A DNA stretch of 42,652 nt from the NCBI GenBank assembly GCA_947259285.1, contig CAMYMR010000009.1, positions 1 through 42,652 of the forward strand, in the 5' to 3' direction. Shown in pieces: positions 32,000 to 40,213 of this stretch. Each line of letters starts with the position of its first letter. The stretch's first letter is position 1. The notes under the pieces are model-generated. The model worked only from the letters and a program-made list of their open reading frames with translations, did not search any database and had not been told where the DNA came from. Origin of the DNA: an uncultured Woeseiaceae bacterium (lineage in GTDB: Bacteria > Pseudomonadota > Gammaproteobacteria > Steroidobacterales > Woeseiaceae). Made by a program: the position numbers and the translations under genes.

Positions 32000-33214
32000 T
32001 CAGGCGTGTTGCTCCAGGCAAGCCTCAATGCGGTCGAAAACATTATTGAGCGTTTCAGTGTCCGGCAACGTCGTGATTCGGAAATGGTTCGTGTACGGAG
32101 TATTGAAGCTGCTGCCCGGCGCAACCAGGACGTGGTGGTTCTCGAGCAGATCCAGTGCGAATGCCTGATCGTCGAAACGCCCGTCAAAGCGAGGATGCAG
32201 CTGCACGAACGCGTACATCGCCCCCATCGGCAGCTGCACCGTCAAGAATTTGCTGTCTCGCACCCGATCAATGACAACCTGTCTGGACTGGTAAAGTCGC
32301 CCGCCCGGTTGCACAAGATCGACGATGCTCTGAAAGCCTCCGAGCGCTGTCTGTACCGCCCATTGTCCTGGCACATTACTGCAGAGACGCAGCGCTGACA
32401 GTAGCTCCATACCGTGAATATATTCGGCAGCACGATCAAGATCGCCGCTGAAGACGCACCAGCCGACCCGATAACCGCATGCCCGATAGACTTTCGACAG
32501 GCCAGAAAAAGTGAGGCAGACATAGCCGTCACCCAGCGTGGCCATCGGTATGAACTCGGCGCCGTCGTACGTCATCTGGTCATAGATTTCGTCAGACATT
32601 ACGACCAGCCGGTGGCGCTCGGCCAGCTCGGCGATTGCCGTGAGAGTCTCGCGATCGTATACGGCGCCGCTGGGGTTATTCGGATTGATGACAACGATGG
32701 CCTTTGTATTTGGGGTCAACAGTTTCTCGAGGTCTCCCATATCGGGAACAAATCCGTTGTCCGGGCTGCATGCGTAATGCCGGGTCACCCCGCCATTGAG
32801 CGCAACCGCCGCACTCCAGAGCGGATAATCCGGACTGGGCACGAGGACCTCATCCCCGGGATTGAGAAGCGCGCGCAGCGAGAGGTCTATCAGCTCGCTG
32901 ACGCCGTTGCCGATAAACACTTCCTCCGCGCTGACGCCGAGAATGCCGCGACTTTGTTGCTGCATGACGACCGCTTCGCGCGCCGGAAAGATACCCTTCT
33001 GATGGCAGTAAGGCTCCGCCTGGCCCAGGTTTTCGATCATTGCAAGCCGCATCGTTTCGGGCGTGCGAAAGCCGAACAGGCCGGGATTACCGATGTTGAG
33101 CGAGATGATTTCGTAGCCGCGCTTTTCCAGTTCCAAAGCGCGATTTGCCAGCTGCCCCCGAATCTCGTAGCGAACATCCTTCAGGGTTTCGCTGGTGCGT
33201 ATTTGTTGTTCCAT
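32000..33214 (-). CDS. alaA: Alanine-synthesising aminotransferase (AlaA type)
   Basis: This fold-type I PLP enzyme transfers amino groups between glutamate and pyruvate. Landmarks are LNIGNPGLFGFRTPE near the start, the NPNNPSGAVYD loop, SDEIYDQMTYDGAEF and the PLP lysine K241 in TFSGLSKVYRACGYRVGW. The match to E. coli AlaA (YfbQ) is strong over all 404 residues. It follows the CoA-transferase gene by 24 bases and precedes the AddB-like gene by three, an unusual pairing of amino-acid metabolism with DNA repair in one transcript. Confidence 0.92.
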   Translation of the reverse strand: MEQQIRTSETLKDVRYEIRGQLANRALELEKRGYEIISLNIGNPGLFGFRTPETMRLAMIENLGQAEPYCHQKGIFPAREAVVMQQQSRGILGVSAEEVFIGNGVSELIDLSLRALLNPGDEVLVPSPDYPLWSAAVALNGGVTRHYACSPDNGFVPDMGDLEKLLTPNTKAIVVINPNNPSGAVYDRETLTAIAELAERHRLVVMSDEIYDQMTYDGAEFIPMATLGDGYVCLTFSGLSKVYRACGYRVGWCVFSGDLDRAAEYIHGMELLSALRLCSNVPGQWAVQTALGGFQSIVDLVQPGGRLYQSRQVVIDRVRDSKFLTVQLPMGAMYAFVQLHPRFDGRFDDQAFALDLLENHHVLVAPGSSFNTPYTNHFRITTLPDTETLNNVFDRIEACLEQHA

Positions 33215-33238
33215 GGGCTATTTCAACACGTCCTGATC

Positions 33239-34450
33239 TTACACCGCCGCACTGCTTCGCAGCTCGGCGATCAAATCGTCAGAGTAACCCAACCACTCCC
33301 GTAAAACCTCATCTGTGTGTTCCCCGAGCAGCGGCGGCGCAAGCTTATATCCTACCGGCGTCTCAGAGAAGTCGACGGGGTTGGACACTGTCGGTACTTG
33401 TTGTCCTCGAGCGTTCTTGAGATGGCGCACAAATGTCCGCTCAAGTGCGTGCTGGTTCGTTAGCACCTCCTCGATATCATTGATGGGCCCGGCGGGAACG
33501 CCACTGGCGCTCAGCTTGGCGAGCCAGTACTGCGTAGTGCCCTTACTCAGGATCCGCTGGAGCCGTTTAACGAGCTCAGCACGGTTGGCAATCCGGTCAC
33601 TGTTACGACGGAAGCGTTCGTCCGTCGCGAGGTCCGGTTCGCCGATGCAGTCAGCGAACGCCTTGAATTGCGCATCGTTACCAATCGCCAGCATCAAACT
33701 GCCATCGCTGGCTGCGAAAGCCTGGTATGGGACGAGGTTCGGATGCGCGGTACCCATTCTTCGCGGAGCCTCGCCGCTAATCAGGTAATTCATTGCCTGA
33801 TTTGCCAGCCAGGCTACCTGGCTGTCATAAAGCGGCACATCGATATGCTGGCCACGGCCAGTTTGCTCCCGGGCGTTCAGGGCCGCCAGGATCGCGGTCG
33901 TTGCGTACATGCCGGCCATGATATCGGCAATCGCAACGCCGACTTTCTGCGGGCTATCCGAGTCTCTCCCCTCTGTTCCTGTAATGCTCATCAGTCCGGC
34001 AGACGCCTGGATCATGGCGTCGTAGCCTGGTTCCGAAGCTCTCGATCCGCTCTGGCCAAAAGCCGAAATCGAGCAATAAACGAGTCCGGGGTTTAGCGCT
34101 TTCAGTTCATCATGTCCAAGGCCAAAACGACTCATCGTGCCGACTTTGTAGTTCTCGAGCAGTACGTCAGCATTGGCAACGAGATCCCGGATAAGCTGTT
34201 GTCCCTGCTCGCTCGCAAGATTGACCGTGATCGACCGTTTGTTGCGATTTGCAGACAGGAAATAGGCAGACTCGCGTGTGTCCTCCGCGCCAAGCCACGG
34301 CGGGCCCCATTGCCGCGTATCATCGCCGACGCACGGTCGCTCGACCTTGACCACATCAGCACCATAATCACCAAGCAGCTGGCCGGCCCAGGGACCCGCG
34401 AGTATGCGACTCATATCGACTACCCGGATATTCGAGAGTGCGGCAGCCAT
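33239..34450 (-). CDS. CaiB/BaiF family (class III) CoA transferase
   Basis: The 403-residue protein belongs to the class III CoA transferases, which move CoA between carboxylic acids through an aspartyl intermediate. The start NIRVVDMSRILAGPWAGQLLGDYGADVVKVE and SANRNKRSITVNL are diagnostic, and D144 in EPGYDAMIQASAGLM is the catalytic aspartate. The donor and acceptor acids cannot be told from sequence. A strong terminator lies upstream (34493-34525), so transcription begins close to this gene and probably continues into alaA and the nuclease pair. Confidence 0.92.
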   Translation of the reverse strand: MAAALSNIRVVDMSRILAGPWAGQLLGDYGADVVKVERPCVGDDTRQWGPPWLGAEDTRESAYFLSANRNKRSITVNLASEQGQQLIRDLVANADVLLENYKVGTMSRFGLGHDELKALNPGLVYCSISAFGQSGSRASEPGYDAMIQASAGLMSITGTEGRDSDSPQKVGVAIADIMAGMYATTAILAALNAREQTGRGQHIDVPLYDSQVAWLANQAMNYLISGEAPRRMGTAHPNLVPYQAFAASDGSLMLAIGNDAQFKAFADCIGEPDLATDERFRRNSDRIANRAELVKRLQRILSKGTTQYWLAKLSASGVPAGPINDIEEVLTNQHALERTFVRHLKNARGQQVPTVSNPVDFSETPVGYKLAPPLLGEHTDEVLREWLGYSDDLIAELRSSAAV

Positions 34451-34492
34451 GAAACGACGAAATTCCTTACCTCAGCCAACATCTAGCGCGTC

Positions 34493-34525
34493 AAAAAAAC
34501 CCGGCCAACCTCGCGGTTGGCCGGG
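34493..34525 (-). terminator. Strong rho-independent terminator
   Basis: CCCGGCCAACC (34500-34510) and GGTTGGCCGGG (34515-34525) form a perfect 11-bp stem with a 4-base loop. Read on the minus strand it is followed by seven T residues (34499-34493). It lies 32 bases past the stop of the minus-strand lipoprotein gene and separates it from the CoA-transferase gene. Confidence 0.95.
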
Positions 34526-34557
34526 CGGGTCCGCACGGAGATTGCGGATTGCGTGAC

Positions 34558-35070
34558 TCAGTCGACTGACGATTCTTCGTCAGCGCCCGGGTCCAGCTCT
34601 TCCACTTCGGCACCCTTCACTTCCTGAGGTACCGGAGTTTGTTCAATTTCCGGCTCCTTCTTGCCGAACCGGATCAATAAATCTTCCTCGTCCTCGGGGC
34701 TAAGCTCCCTGATGGACGCGATTCTCACGGATTCGCCGTCGAGGTTGCCTTCAAAAAGGACTTCAGCAAAAGGCGCACAAATCTTGCCGGTGGACGATTT
34801 GAAGCCGATTGCCCAGTTGGACCGAAGTCCGTGAGCCCTTCTTTGCAGGACCACATGGTACTGGCGGCGCCCCGACGCCGACACAATGAGGTTCGAGTCG
34901 TCAAGGACGCTGTATCCTCGGATACTTGGCTGATAGATGCAATCTGAGCGCGAGGAATCCACCCCGCCATCGCCGGCATTTGTACCCGCACAAGCTGATA
35001 AACTACATACGGATAGTATCGTAACTAGCTTATTTATAATGTTTTTATTGACTTCAAAAATTCGGTACAT
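34558..35070 (-). CDS. Putative lipoprotein, DUF6491-like
   Basis: The 170-residue protein has a signal peptide ending in a lipobox, VCSLSAC (cysteine 27), and should sit on the outer membrane or periplasmic face. The mature part has the pattern DCIYQPSIRGYSVLDDSNLIV, which I associate with the DUF6491 family, then YHVVLQRRAHGL and CAPFAEVLF. The tail of about 50 residues is acidic and Pro/Glu-rich. The 5' end is AT-rich. The function is unknown. It is followed by its own terminator and is probably a single-gene unit. Confidence 0.8.
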   Translation of the reverse strand: MYRIFEVNKNIINKLVTILSVCSLSACAGTNAGDGGVDSSRSDCIYQPSIRGYSVLDDSNLIVSASGRRQYHVVLQRRAHGLRSNWAIGFKSSTGKICAPFAEVLFEGNLDGESVRIASIRELSPEDEEDLLIRFGKKEPEIEQTPVPQEVKGAEVEELDPGADEESSVD

Positions 35071-35136
35071 TGGGGTCCCACTGCATCGCAGAATCCATCA
35101 TTTACGGACTTATTAGACCGATTCTGAACATTAAGT

Positions 35137-36027
35137 TTACGTCATATCCGCAGCCTTCGGGTACGTCCTCAGAGCGTCTCCCAGTCCAATCGGCCGGGCG
35201 GAATCCCGGATCCACTCGCTCCAGGAACCCACATAGAGTCGCGGCTCCCTGTATCCCACCTCCATTGCTGAAATGGCAAGATGACAGGCCGTGACACCGG
35301 ATCCGCACATGACGGACCAAGCGGTCTTCTTCTGCGTGCCGAGCACATCGGCCCATAGCGACTCCAGTTCGGCCCTCGATTTCCAGGTCCCGTCATCCCG
35401 AAGGCTTACCGTATAAGGCAGATTCGAGGTGCCCGGTATATGGCCAGCTACCGGATCTATCGGTTCGACCTCCCCCCGGAATCGTAACGCGTCGCGCGCA
35501 TCGATCAGATTAAGTTCCTCGATCCTGTCGAAATTGCGAACGAGTTCTTTTGTGGTCAATATTCTTTCGGATCGCGGCCGCGGCGAAAATCTCGCCGCCG
35601 TGACGATCTCGTCACCGGATGCAAGTGGCCGCCTTTCGGCCGTCCATTGCTGATAACCGCCATCCAGGAGTCGCACTCGTTCATGGCCGAGCCAGCGCAG
35701 CAGCCACCAGGTTCTCGCGGCAAGCGCCCCGCTATCGGCATCGTAAACAACCACGTCGGTAGAATTGTTGATGCCGAATCGTCCGAGCGCCTCTGCAAAA
35801 GCCCGGGCGTCCGGAAGCGGGTGCCGACCCGTATCCGGCGCCACTGTCGCCGACAGATCCCGGTCCAGGTCCGCGAATACGGCGCCCGGGATATGCCGAG
35901 CGCGGTAGGCTCGTCGACCCGCCAGCGGATCGTTCAGATCGAACCTGCAATCGACGATTCGGACGCCCGGACGGCCGATGAGCGGCTGCAATTCCCCTGT
36001 GCCGATCAAATTGCTGTGGATTGCCAT
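35137..36027 (-). CDS. 3-mercaptopyruvate-type sulfurtransferase
   Basis: Two rhodanese domains in tandem (about 5-125 and 145-285) mark a thiosulfate/mercaptopyruvate sulfurtransferase. The first has the usual IVDCRFDLNDP...GHIPGA-like region (RARHIPGAVF) and an inactive loop. The second has LIDARDALRFRGE, AGHIPGTSNLP and the active loop CGSGVTACHL. The CGSGVT motif favours mercaptopyruvate over thiosulfate. The ATG at 36027 (MAIHSNLIGTGELQPLI) is taken as the start; the frame continues 19 codons upstream without family resemblance. It diverges from etfB. Confidence 0.9.
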   Translation of the reverse strand: MAIHSNLIGTGELQPLIGRPGVRIVDCRFDLNDPLAGRRAYRARHIPGAVFADLDRDLSATVAPDTGRHPLPDARAFAEALGRFGINNSTDVVVYDADSGALAARTWWLLRWLGHERVRLLDGGYQQWTAERRPLASGDEIVTAARFSPRPRSERILTTKELVRNFDRIEELNLIDARDALRFRGEVEPIDPVAGHIPGTSNLPYTVSLRDDGTWKSRAELESLWADVLGTQKKTAWSVMCGSGVTACHLAISAMEVGYREPRLYVGSWSEWIRDSARPIGLGDALRTYPKAADMT

Positions 36028-36141
36028 ATTGGCTCCGGGTATTGCCGTATTTGATCTTGTACACGGCGAACCCGTCGTAGACAATAGCGTGCCGATTGCG
36101 AAGTCCGCAGCGGCTACGGAGCAAAAAAGGGAGTTAGACAG

Positions 36142-36891
36142 GTGGAAAAGATTTTGGTCGGCCTGAAGCGCGTTGTGGATTACAACGTCAGAGTTCAGGT
36201 GAAGAGCGATGGCAGCGGTGTGGAAACCGATGGCGTCAAAATGAGCATCAACCCGTTCGATGAGATTGCTCTCGAGGAGGCGCTGCGGATCAGGGAGCGC
36301 GGTGACGCAAACGAGGTAGTGGTTGTCTCGATCGGCTCATCCGAGTCGCAACAACAGCTGCGCACAGGACTGGCAATGGGCGCCGATCGTGCAATTCTGG
36401 TCGAAACGGCATCGTCGACTGACGCGCTGACAGTTGCACGCGTGTTCCGGACGATTATTGACCGAGAGAACGCAGATCTCGTCATTCTTGGAAAGCAGGC
36501 GATTGATGATGACAACAGCCAGACCGGACAGATGCTGGCCGCCCTGTGGGGCCGACCCCAGGCGACCTTCGCGTCTGAGTTGACCTTTGACGGCACTACG
36601 GCGAAGGTAACACGCGAGGTCGACGCCGGCCTCGAGACCCTTGAAATCGACCTTCCGGCGGTCATTACGGTCGACCTGCGATTGAACGAACCGCGCTACG
36701 TAAAGTTGCCCGACATCATGAAGGCAAAGAAGAAGCCGCTGGATACGATTCCGCTTGCGGATCTGGGCGTTGACGGTGCGCCCGAGGTTAAAGAGACGGC
36801 ATACAAGCCACCCGAGGGCCGGCAACGCGGCATCATGGTTGAGGATGTCGCAGGCTTGGTCGCCGCACTGAATGATAAAGGACTACTGTGA
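36142..36891 (+). CDS. etfB: Electron transfer flavoprotein subunit beta
   Basis: With EtfA this subunit carries electrons from acyl-CoA dehydrogenases to ETF:quinone oxidoreductase. The 249-residue protein has the EtfB start KILVGLKRVVDYNV, KMSINPFDEIALEEALRI, the AMP-binding DLVILGKQAIDDDNSQTGQML, and the recognition loop NEPRYVKLPDIMKAKKKPL. The GTG at 36142 follows a GGGAG site. Its stop overlaps the etfA start. The acyl-CoA dehydrogenase gene 1.6 kb downstream is a likely electron donor. Confidence 0.96.
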   Translation: MEKILVGLKRVVDYNVRVQVKSDGSGVETDGVKMSINPFDEIALEEALRIRERGDANEVVVVSIGSSESQQQLRTGLAMGADRAILVETASSTDALTVARVFRTIIDRENADLVILGKQAIDDDNSQTGQMLAALWGRPQATFASELTFDGTTAKVTREVDAGLETLEIDLPAVITVDLRLNEPRYVKLPDIMKAKKKPLDTIPLADLGVDGAPEVKETAYKPPEGRQRGIMVEDVAGLVAALNDKGLL

Positions 36892-37832
36892 TGTCAAAAG
36901 TACTGGTAATTGCCGAGCACAATGGCGAATCGCTCAATCCGAGTACCGCCAAATCTGTAAGCTGTGCGACTCAAATTGACGGAGCGACGGTCGACGTAGC
37001 CGTTTTCGGGTCGTCCGTTGCGGGTGTTGCCCAGGAAGCGGCGGAACTGAACGGCGTCGCGCGCGTCCTGAGCGTCGAACGCGAGGAGAATGATCCCGCA
37101 ATCGCGGCGATACTGGCGCCGCAGATCGTGGCGCTGGCAGGCGATTACAGCCACGTTTTCGGTCCGTCGACGACCTTTGGAAAAGACCTGATGCCCCGCG
37201 TTGCCGCCCTTCTGGGTGTCAATCAGATCAGCGATATCATGAGCGTCGAAGGCAGTCACAGCTTCAAGCGCCCAGTCTATGCCGGCAACGCGATCGTATC
37301 TGTGGACGCACCTGCCGACAGCATTGTCATTGCAACGGTCAGGACGGCTTCCTACCAGGCAGCTGATCGTGGAAACAATGCGCCGATCGAAGCCGCGAGC
37401 GTGGACGCGGAACTTCCGACGCATACGAGATTCGTTGAGCTGCGAACCGGCTCGTCGGATCGCCCCGATCTCCAGGCTGCTGCCAGAGTCGTTTCCGGAG
37501 GTCGAGCGCTGGCTAGCGAAGAGAATTTCGAACTGATTTACAAGCTGGCCGACAAGCTTGGCGCTGCGATCGGTTCATCGAGGGCCGCCGTCGACGCCGG
37601 CTACGTCCCGCCTGAAACGCAGGTCGGGCAGACCGGACAGATCATCGCGCCGGACCTGTACATTGCGATCGGAATTTCGGGTGCCATTCAGCACATCACC
37701 GGTATCAAGGACGCAGGCACCATCGTGGCGATCAACAAAGACGAGGAAGCGCCCATTTTCGAGGTGTCCGACATCGGGTTGGTTGGCGATCTGTTTACCG
37801 TCGTGCCGGAATTGACCGACGCGCTGGGCTGA
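36888..37832 (+). CDS. etfA: Electron transfer flavoprotein subunit alpha
   Basis: The 314-residue subunit holds FAD in its C-terminal domain: VDAGYVPPETQVGQTGQIIAPDLY, IGISGAIQHITGIKDAGTIVAINKDEEAPIF and VGDLFTVVPEL are the standard contacts. The N-terminal domain (VLVIAEHNGESLNPST) pairs with EtfB. Either the GTG at 36888 or the ATG at 36891 may start it; the ATG gives the usual MSKVLVIAEHNG, and both overlap the etfB stop, so the subunits are translationally coupled. Confidence 0.96.
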   Translation: MMSKVLVIAEHNGESLNPSTAKSVSCATQIDGATVDVAVFGSSVAGVAQEAAELNGVARVLSVEREENDPAIAAILAPQIVALAGDYSHVFGPSTTFGKDLMPRVAALLGVNQISDIMSVEGSHSFKRPVYAGNAIVSVDAPADSIVIATVRTASYQAADRGNNAPIEAASVDAELPTHTRFVELRTGSSDRPDLQAAARVVSGGRALASEENFELIYKLADKLGAAIGSSRAAVDAGYVPPETQVGQTGQIIAPDLYIAIGISGAIQHITGIKDAGTIVAINKDEEAPIFEVSDIGLVGDLFTVVPELTDALG

Positions 37833-37953
37833 GCCAGCTCGTATCAGCTATTTAGGGGCCGTCTTCTTCGCCACAACGGGGTTACGTCGCACTTCACGTC
37901 GATGTGCGTAAGTACGCCTGACGCGATCCGGAAATCGGGCGAACAAGGCCCTC

Positions 37954-38436
37954 CTACAACGCGTCGAGGATGGCCTCGGCTTTACTCACTTCAAACTGTC
38001 CGGGCGCTTCAACCGCGACGTGAGTAGCTACGCCGTCGTCTACGACGATTGCGAAACGCTGGCCGCGCATGCCCATGCCAAATCCCGTGCCGTCCATTTC
38101 CAGCCCCAGTGCCCTCGCGTACTCGCCATTGCCGTCTGCCAACATCATTACGTCATCGCCAACACCTCGATCCTTGCCCCAGGCATCCATTACGAACACA
38201 TCATTGACAGCCATGCACGCGATCGTGTCGACACCGCTCGCACGCAGCGAATCAGCCTGATCGACAAACCCGGGAAGATGATTCATCGAGCACGTCGGCG
38301 TGAAGGCGCCCGGCACCGAGACAAGAACCACTTTCTTGCCTGCAAATAAATCGTCGGTGGAAATCGCGCCAGGTCCCGCGTCGGTCATTACACCGAAAAC
38401 GCCCGACGGCATCTTCTCGCCAGCTGAGATCGTCAT
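37954..38436 (-). CDS. Peroxiredoxin, Prx5/AhpE-like redoxin family
   Basis: The 160-residue protein reduces peroxides. It has the Prx5-type active loop VSVPGAFTPTCSMNHLPGF with the peroxidatic Cys (49 from the ATG) and a second Cys at 74 in TIACMAVNDVFVMDAWG, as in glutaredoxin/glutathione-dependent members. The ATG at 38436 has an AGGAG site nine bases upstream; the longest frame adds two TTG codons. It diverges from the acyl-CoA dehydrogenase, whose flavin chemistry can leak peroxide, though a functional link is only inferred. Confidence 0.93.
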   Translation of the reverse strand: MTISAGEKMPSGVFGVMTDAGPGAISTDDLFAGKKVVLVSVPGAFTPTCSMNHLPGFVDQADSLRASGVDTIACMAVNDVFVMDAWGKDRGVGDDVMMLADGNGEYARALGLEMDGTGFGMGMRGQRFAIVVDDGVATHVAVEAPGQFEVSKAEAILDAL

Positions 38437-38531
38437 CAACAATTACTCCTGTTTAGGTATTGAGGTTCCGGGCATGATCGTTAATGATTTTTGGCCCGCA
38501 CGTAAGTGATTCTAGCAGGAAGGGAAACACG

Positions 38532-39698
38532 ATGGATTTTGCGTTGACAGAGGAGCAGCAGCTCATTCGAGATGCCGCTCGTGACTTTGCCCAAAACGAG
38601 ATAGCGCCGATCGCCGCCGAGTTCGATGCGAGTGGCAAATTCCCTGTGGAGACCATCCGACAGGCCGGCGAACTGGGTTTCATGGGCATCGAGGTGCCGA
38701 CCGAGTATGGTGGGTCAGGCCTTGATTCCATCTGCTATGTGCTTGTTATGGAAGAGATTTCCGCCGCAGATGCGTCGCATGGCACTATCGTGTCGGTCAA
38801 TAACTCGTTGTTCGGCGTTCCGCTGCTGGAATTTGGCACCGAGGCACAGAAGCAGACCTACCTGCGCCCGGTCGCGTCGGGTGAGGTTAATGGTGCCTAT
38901 GCCTTGACCGAGCCGCAGTCAGGCTCTGACGCCGCTACGATGCGTACCAAAGCCGTTCGTTCGGCCGACGGCGCTTCGTACACGCTTAACGGAAAGAAAG
39001 CGTGGATATCATCCGGGCCCGTCGCACGTTACATGATCGTGTTTACCCAGACCTCCGCCGCTGACGGGGAATCGATCGGAATCAGCGCCTTCGTCATCGA
39101 TACCGAAGAACCCGGTTTCAGGGTCGGCAAGACAGAACCGAAACTCGGCATTCGTGCTTCAGCAACCTGTGAGATCGAGTTTGAGGACTACGTATGTCCG
39201 GTCGAGAATCGCATCGGCGAAGAGGGACAAGGCTTCAAGATAGCTCTGACCGTTCTCGACGCCGGGCGCGTGGGCGTTGCGGCGCAAGCGGTAGGTATTG
39301 CGAGAGCCGCTTATGATGCGGCGGTCGCGTATTCCCGCGAACGACAGGCGTTTGGCGCTGCTATTGGCAGCTTTCAGGCTATTCAGGGGAAGATCGCCGA
39401 CATGAAAATGCGTATCGATGCGTCGCAGCTCCTGGTACTTCGGGCGGCATGGTCAAAAGAGCAGGCGAAAAAGTCCGGCGCGAGAAACACCCTCAATTCC
39501 AGTATTGCAAAACTGTATGCATCCGAGACGGCGATGTTCGTGACGCATCAGGCCTTACAGATACATGGTGGTATGGGCTACAGCAAAGAGCTGCCGATCG
39601 AGCGATATTTCCGCGATGCGAAGATCACCGAAATCTATGAGGGGACCAGCGAGATTCAGAGGATGGTGATCGGTCGGGCCGAGACGGGTTTGCGGTAG
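38532..39698 (+). CDS. Acyl-CoA dehydrogenase, short-chain type
   Basis: The 388-residue FAD enzyme introduces the trans-2 double bond in acyl-CoA. MDFALTEEQQLIRDAARDFA, GAYALTEPQSGSDAATM, NGKKAWISSG and QALQIHGGMGYSKELPIERYFRDAKI are family signatures, and the catalytic glutamate is in IYEGTSEIQR. The pattern is closest to short-chain (butyryl-CoA-type) enzymes. The ATG at 38532 has an AGGAAGG site; the longer frame from 38484 is not family-like. It should pass electrons to the nearby EtfAB. Confidence 0.95.
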   Translation: MDFALTEEQQLIRDAARDFAQNEIAPIAAEFDASGKFPVETIRQAGELGFMGIEVPTEYGGSGLDSICYVLVMEEISAADASHGTIVSVNNSLFGVPLLEFGTEAQKQTYLRPVASGEVNGAYALTEPQSGSDAATMRTKAVRSADGASYTLNGKKAWISSGPVARYMIVFTQTSAADGESIGISAFVIDTEEPGFRVGKTEPKLGIRASATCEIEFEDYVCPVENRIGEEGQGFKIALTVLDAGRVGVAAQAVGIARAAYDAAVAYSRERQAFGAAIGSFQAIQGKIADMKMRIDASQLLVLRAAWSKEQAKKSGARNTLNSSIAKLYASETAMFVTHQALQIHGGMGYSKELPIERYFRDAKITEIYEGTSEIQRMVIGRAETGLR

Positions 39699-39783
39699 GG
39701 CCGTTTCGCGCTTTAGTGGCGGGCTATTATGCCCGCGAGAGCTCGCCCCTGCCCTGGGGCGGCATACCTACGGTCCCCGATAG

Positions 39784-40104
39784 TTAGTAGTCATTCTCGG
39801 CGACATGGACAACCAAACCGTCGAGCGCATCGGATATCTCGATCTGGCAGGTCAATCGGCTGTTCGATTTACGCTCGAATGCCGCATCAAGCATGCTGTC
39901 TTCCATGTCGTCCATCTCTGGCATCTTGTCGAGCCACGCCTCATCAATGTAACTATGACAGGTCGCGCAGGCACACGCACCGCCACACTCGGCCACGATG
40001 CCCTCTATATCGTTATTGATGGCGCCCTCCATAACGGAGTAGCCGTTTTCGACTTCAACTTCGTGGCGAACGCCGTCCGGCGTTATATAGGTTACTTTTG
40101 GCAT
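39784..40104 (-). CDS. Adrenodoxin-type 2Fe-2S ferredoxin
   Basis: This 106-residue ferredoxin has the cluster ligands in ECGGACACATCHSYID (C-x5-C-x2-C) and a fourth Cys in SRLTCQIEISD. The YITPDGVRHEVEVENGYSVMEGAINNDIEGI start and the acidic stretch EMDDMEDSMLD after the ligands place it with the adrenodoxin/putidaredoxin type, which feeds cytochromes P450 or similar oxygenases. It is not beside isc genes, hscBA or a P450, so its partner is unknown. It stands alone downstream of a strong hairpin. Confidence 0.93.
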   Translation of the reverse strand: MPKVTYITPDGVRHEVEVENGYSVMEGAINNDIEGIVAECGGACACATCHSYIDEAWLDKMPEMDDMEDSMLDAAFERKSNSRLTCQIEISDALDGLVVHVAENDY

Positions 40105-40138
40105 TGGGTCTGTCCAGTTTCGGGCGGTGGCAATTTTA

Positions 40139-40168
40139 GGGGCGTTGACCGTTTCCGGTCAACGCCCC
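40139..40168 (-). terminator. Strong hairpin, probable terminator of the TPR/tonB operon
   Basis: GGGGCGTTGACCG (40139-40151) and CGGTCAACGCCCC (40156-40168) form a perfect 13-bp stem with a TTTC loop. It lies 45 bases past the stop of the minus-strand TPR gene and upstream of the ferredoxin gene. Neither side has a run of T longer than four, so termination by the simple mechanism is less certain than the stem suggests; it may also block 3' decay. Confidence 0.6.
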
Positions 40169-40213
40169 CTTAATGTATGCCAGATTATCTTGACTGGCTG
40201 AGAGCTTGGGACT

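Noticed and set aside
32414-33304. Plus-strand open frame of 296 codons
   Set aside because: It is antisense to alaA, a strongly conserved aminotransferase; it has no recognisable domain.
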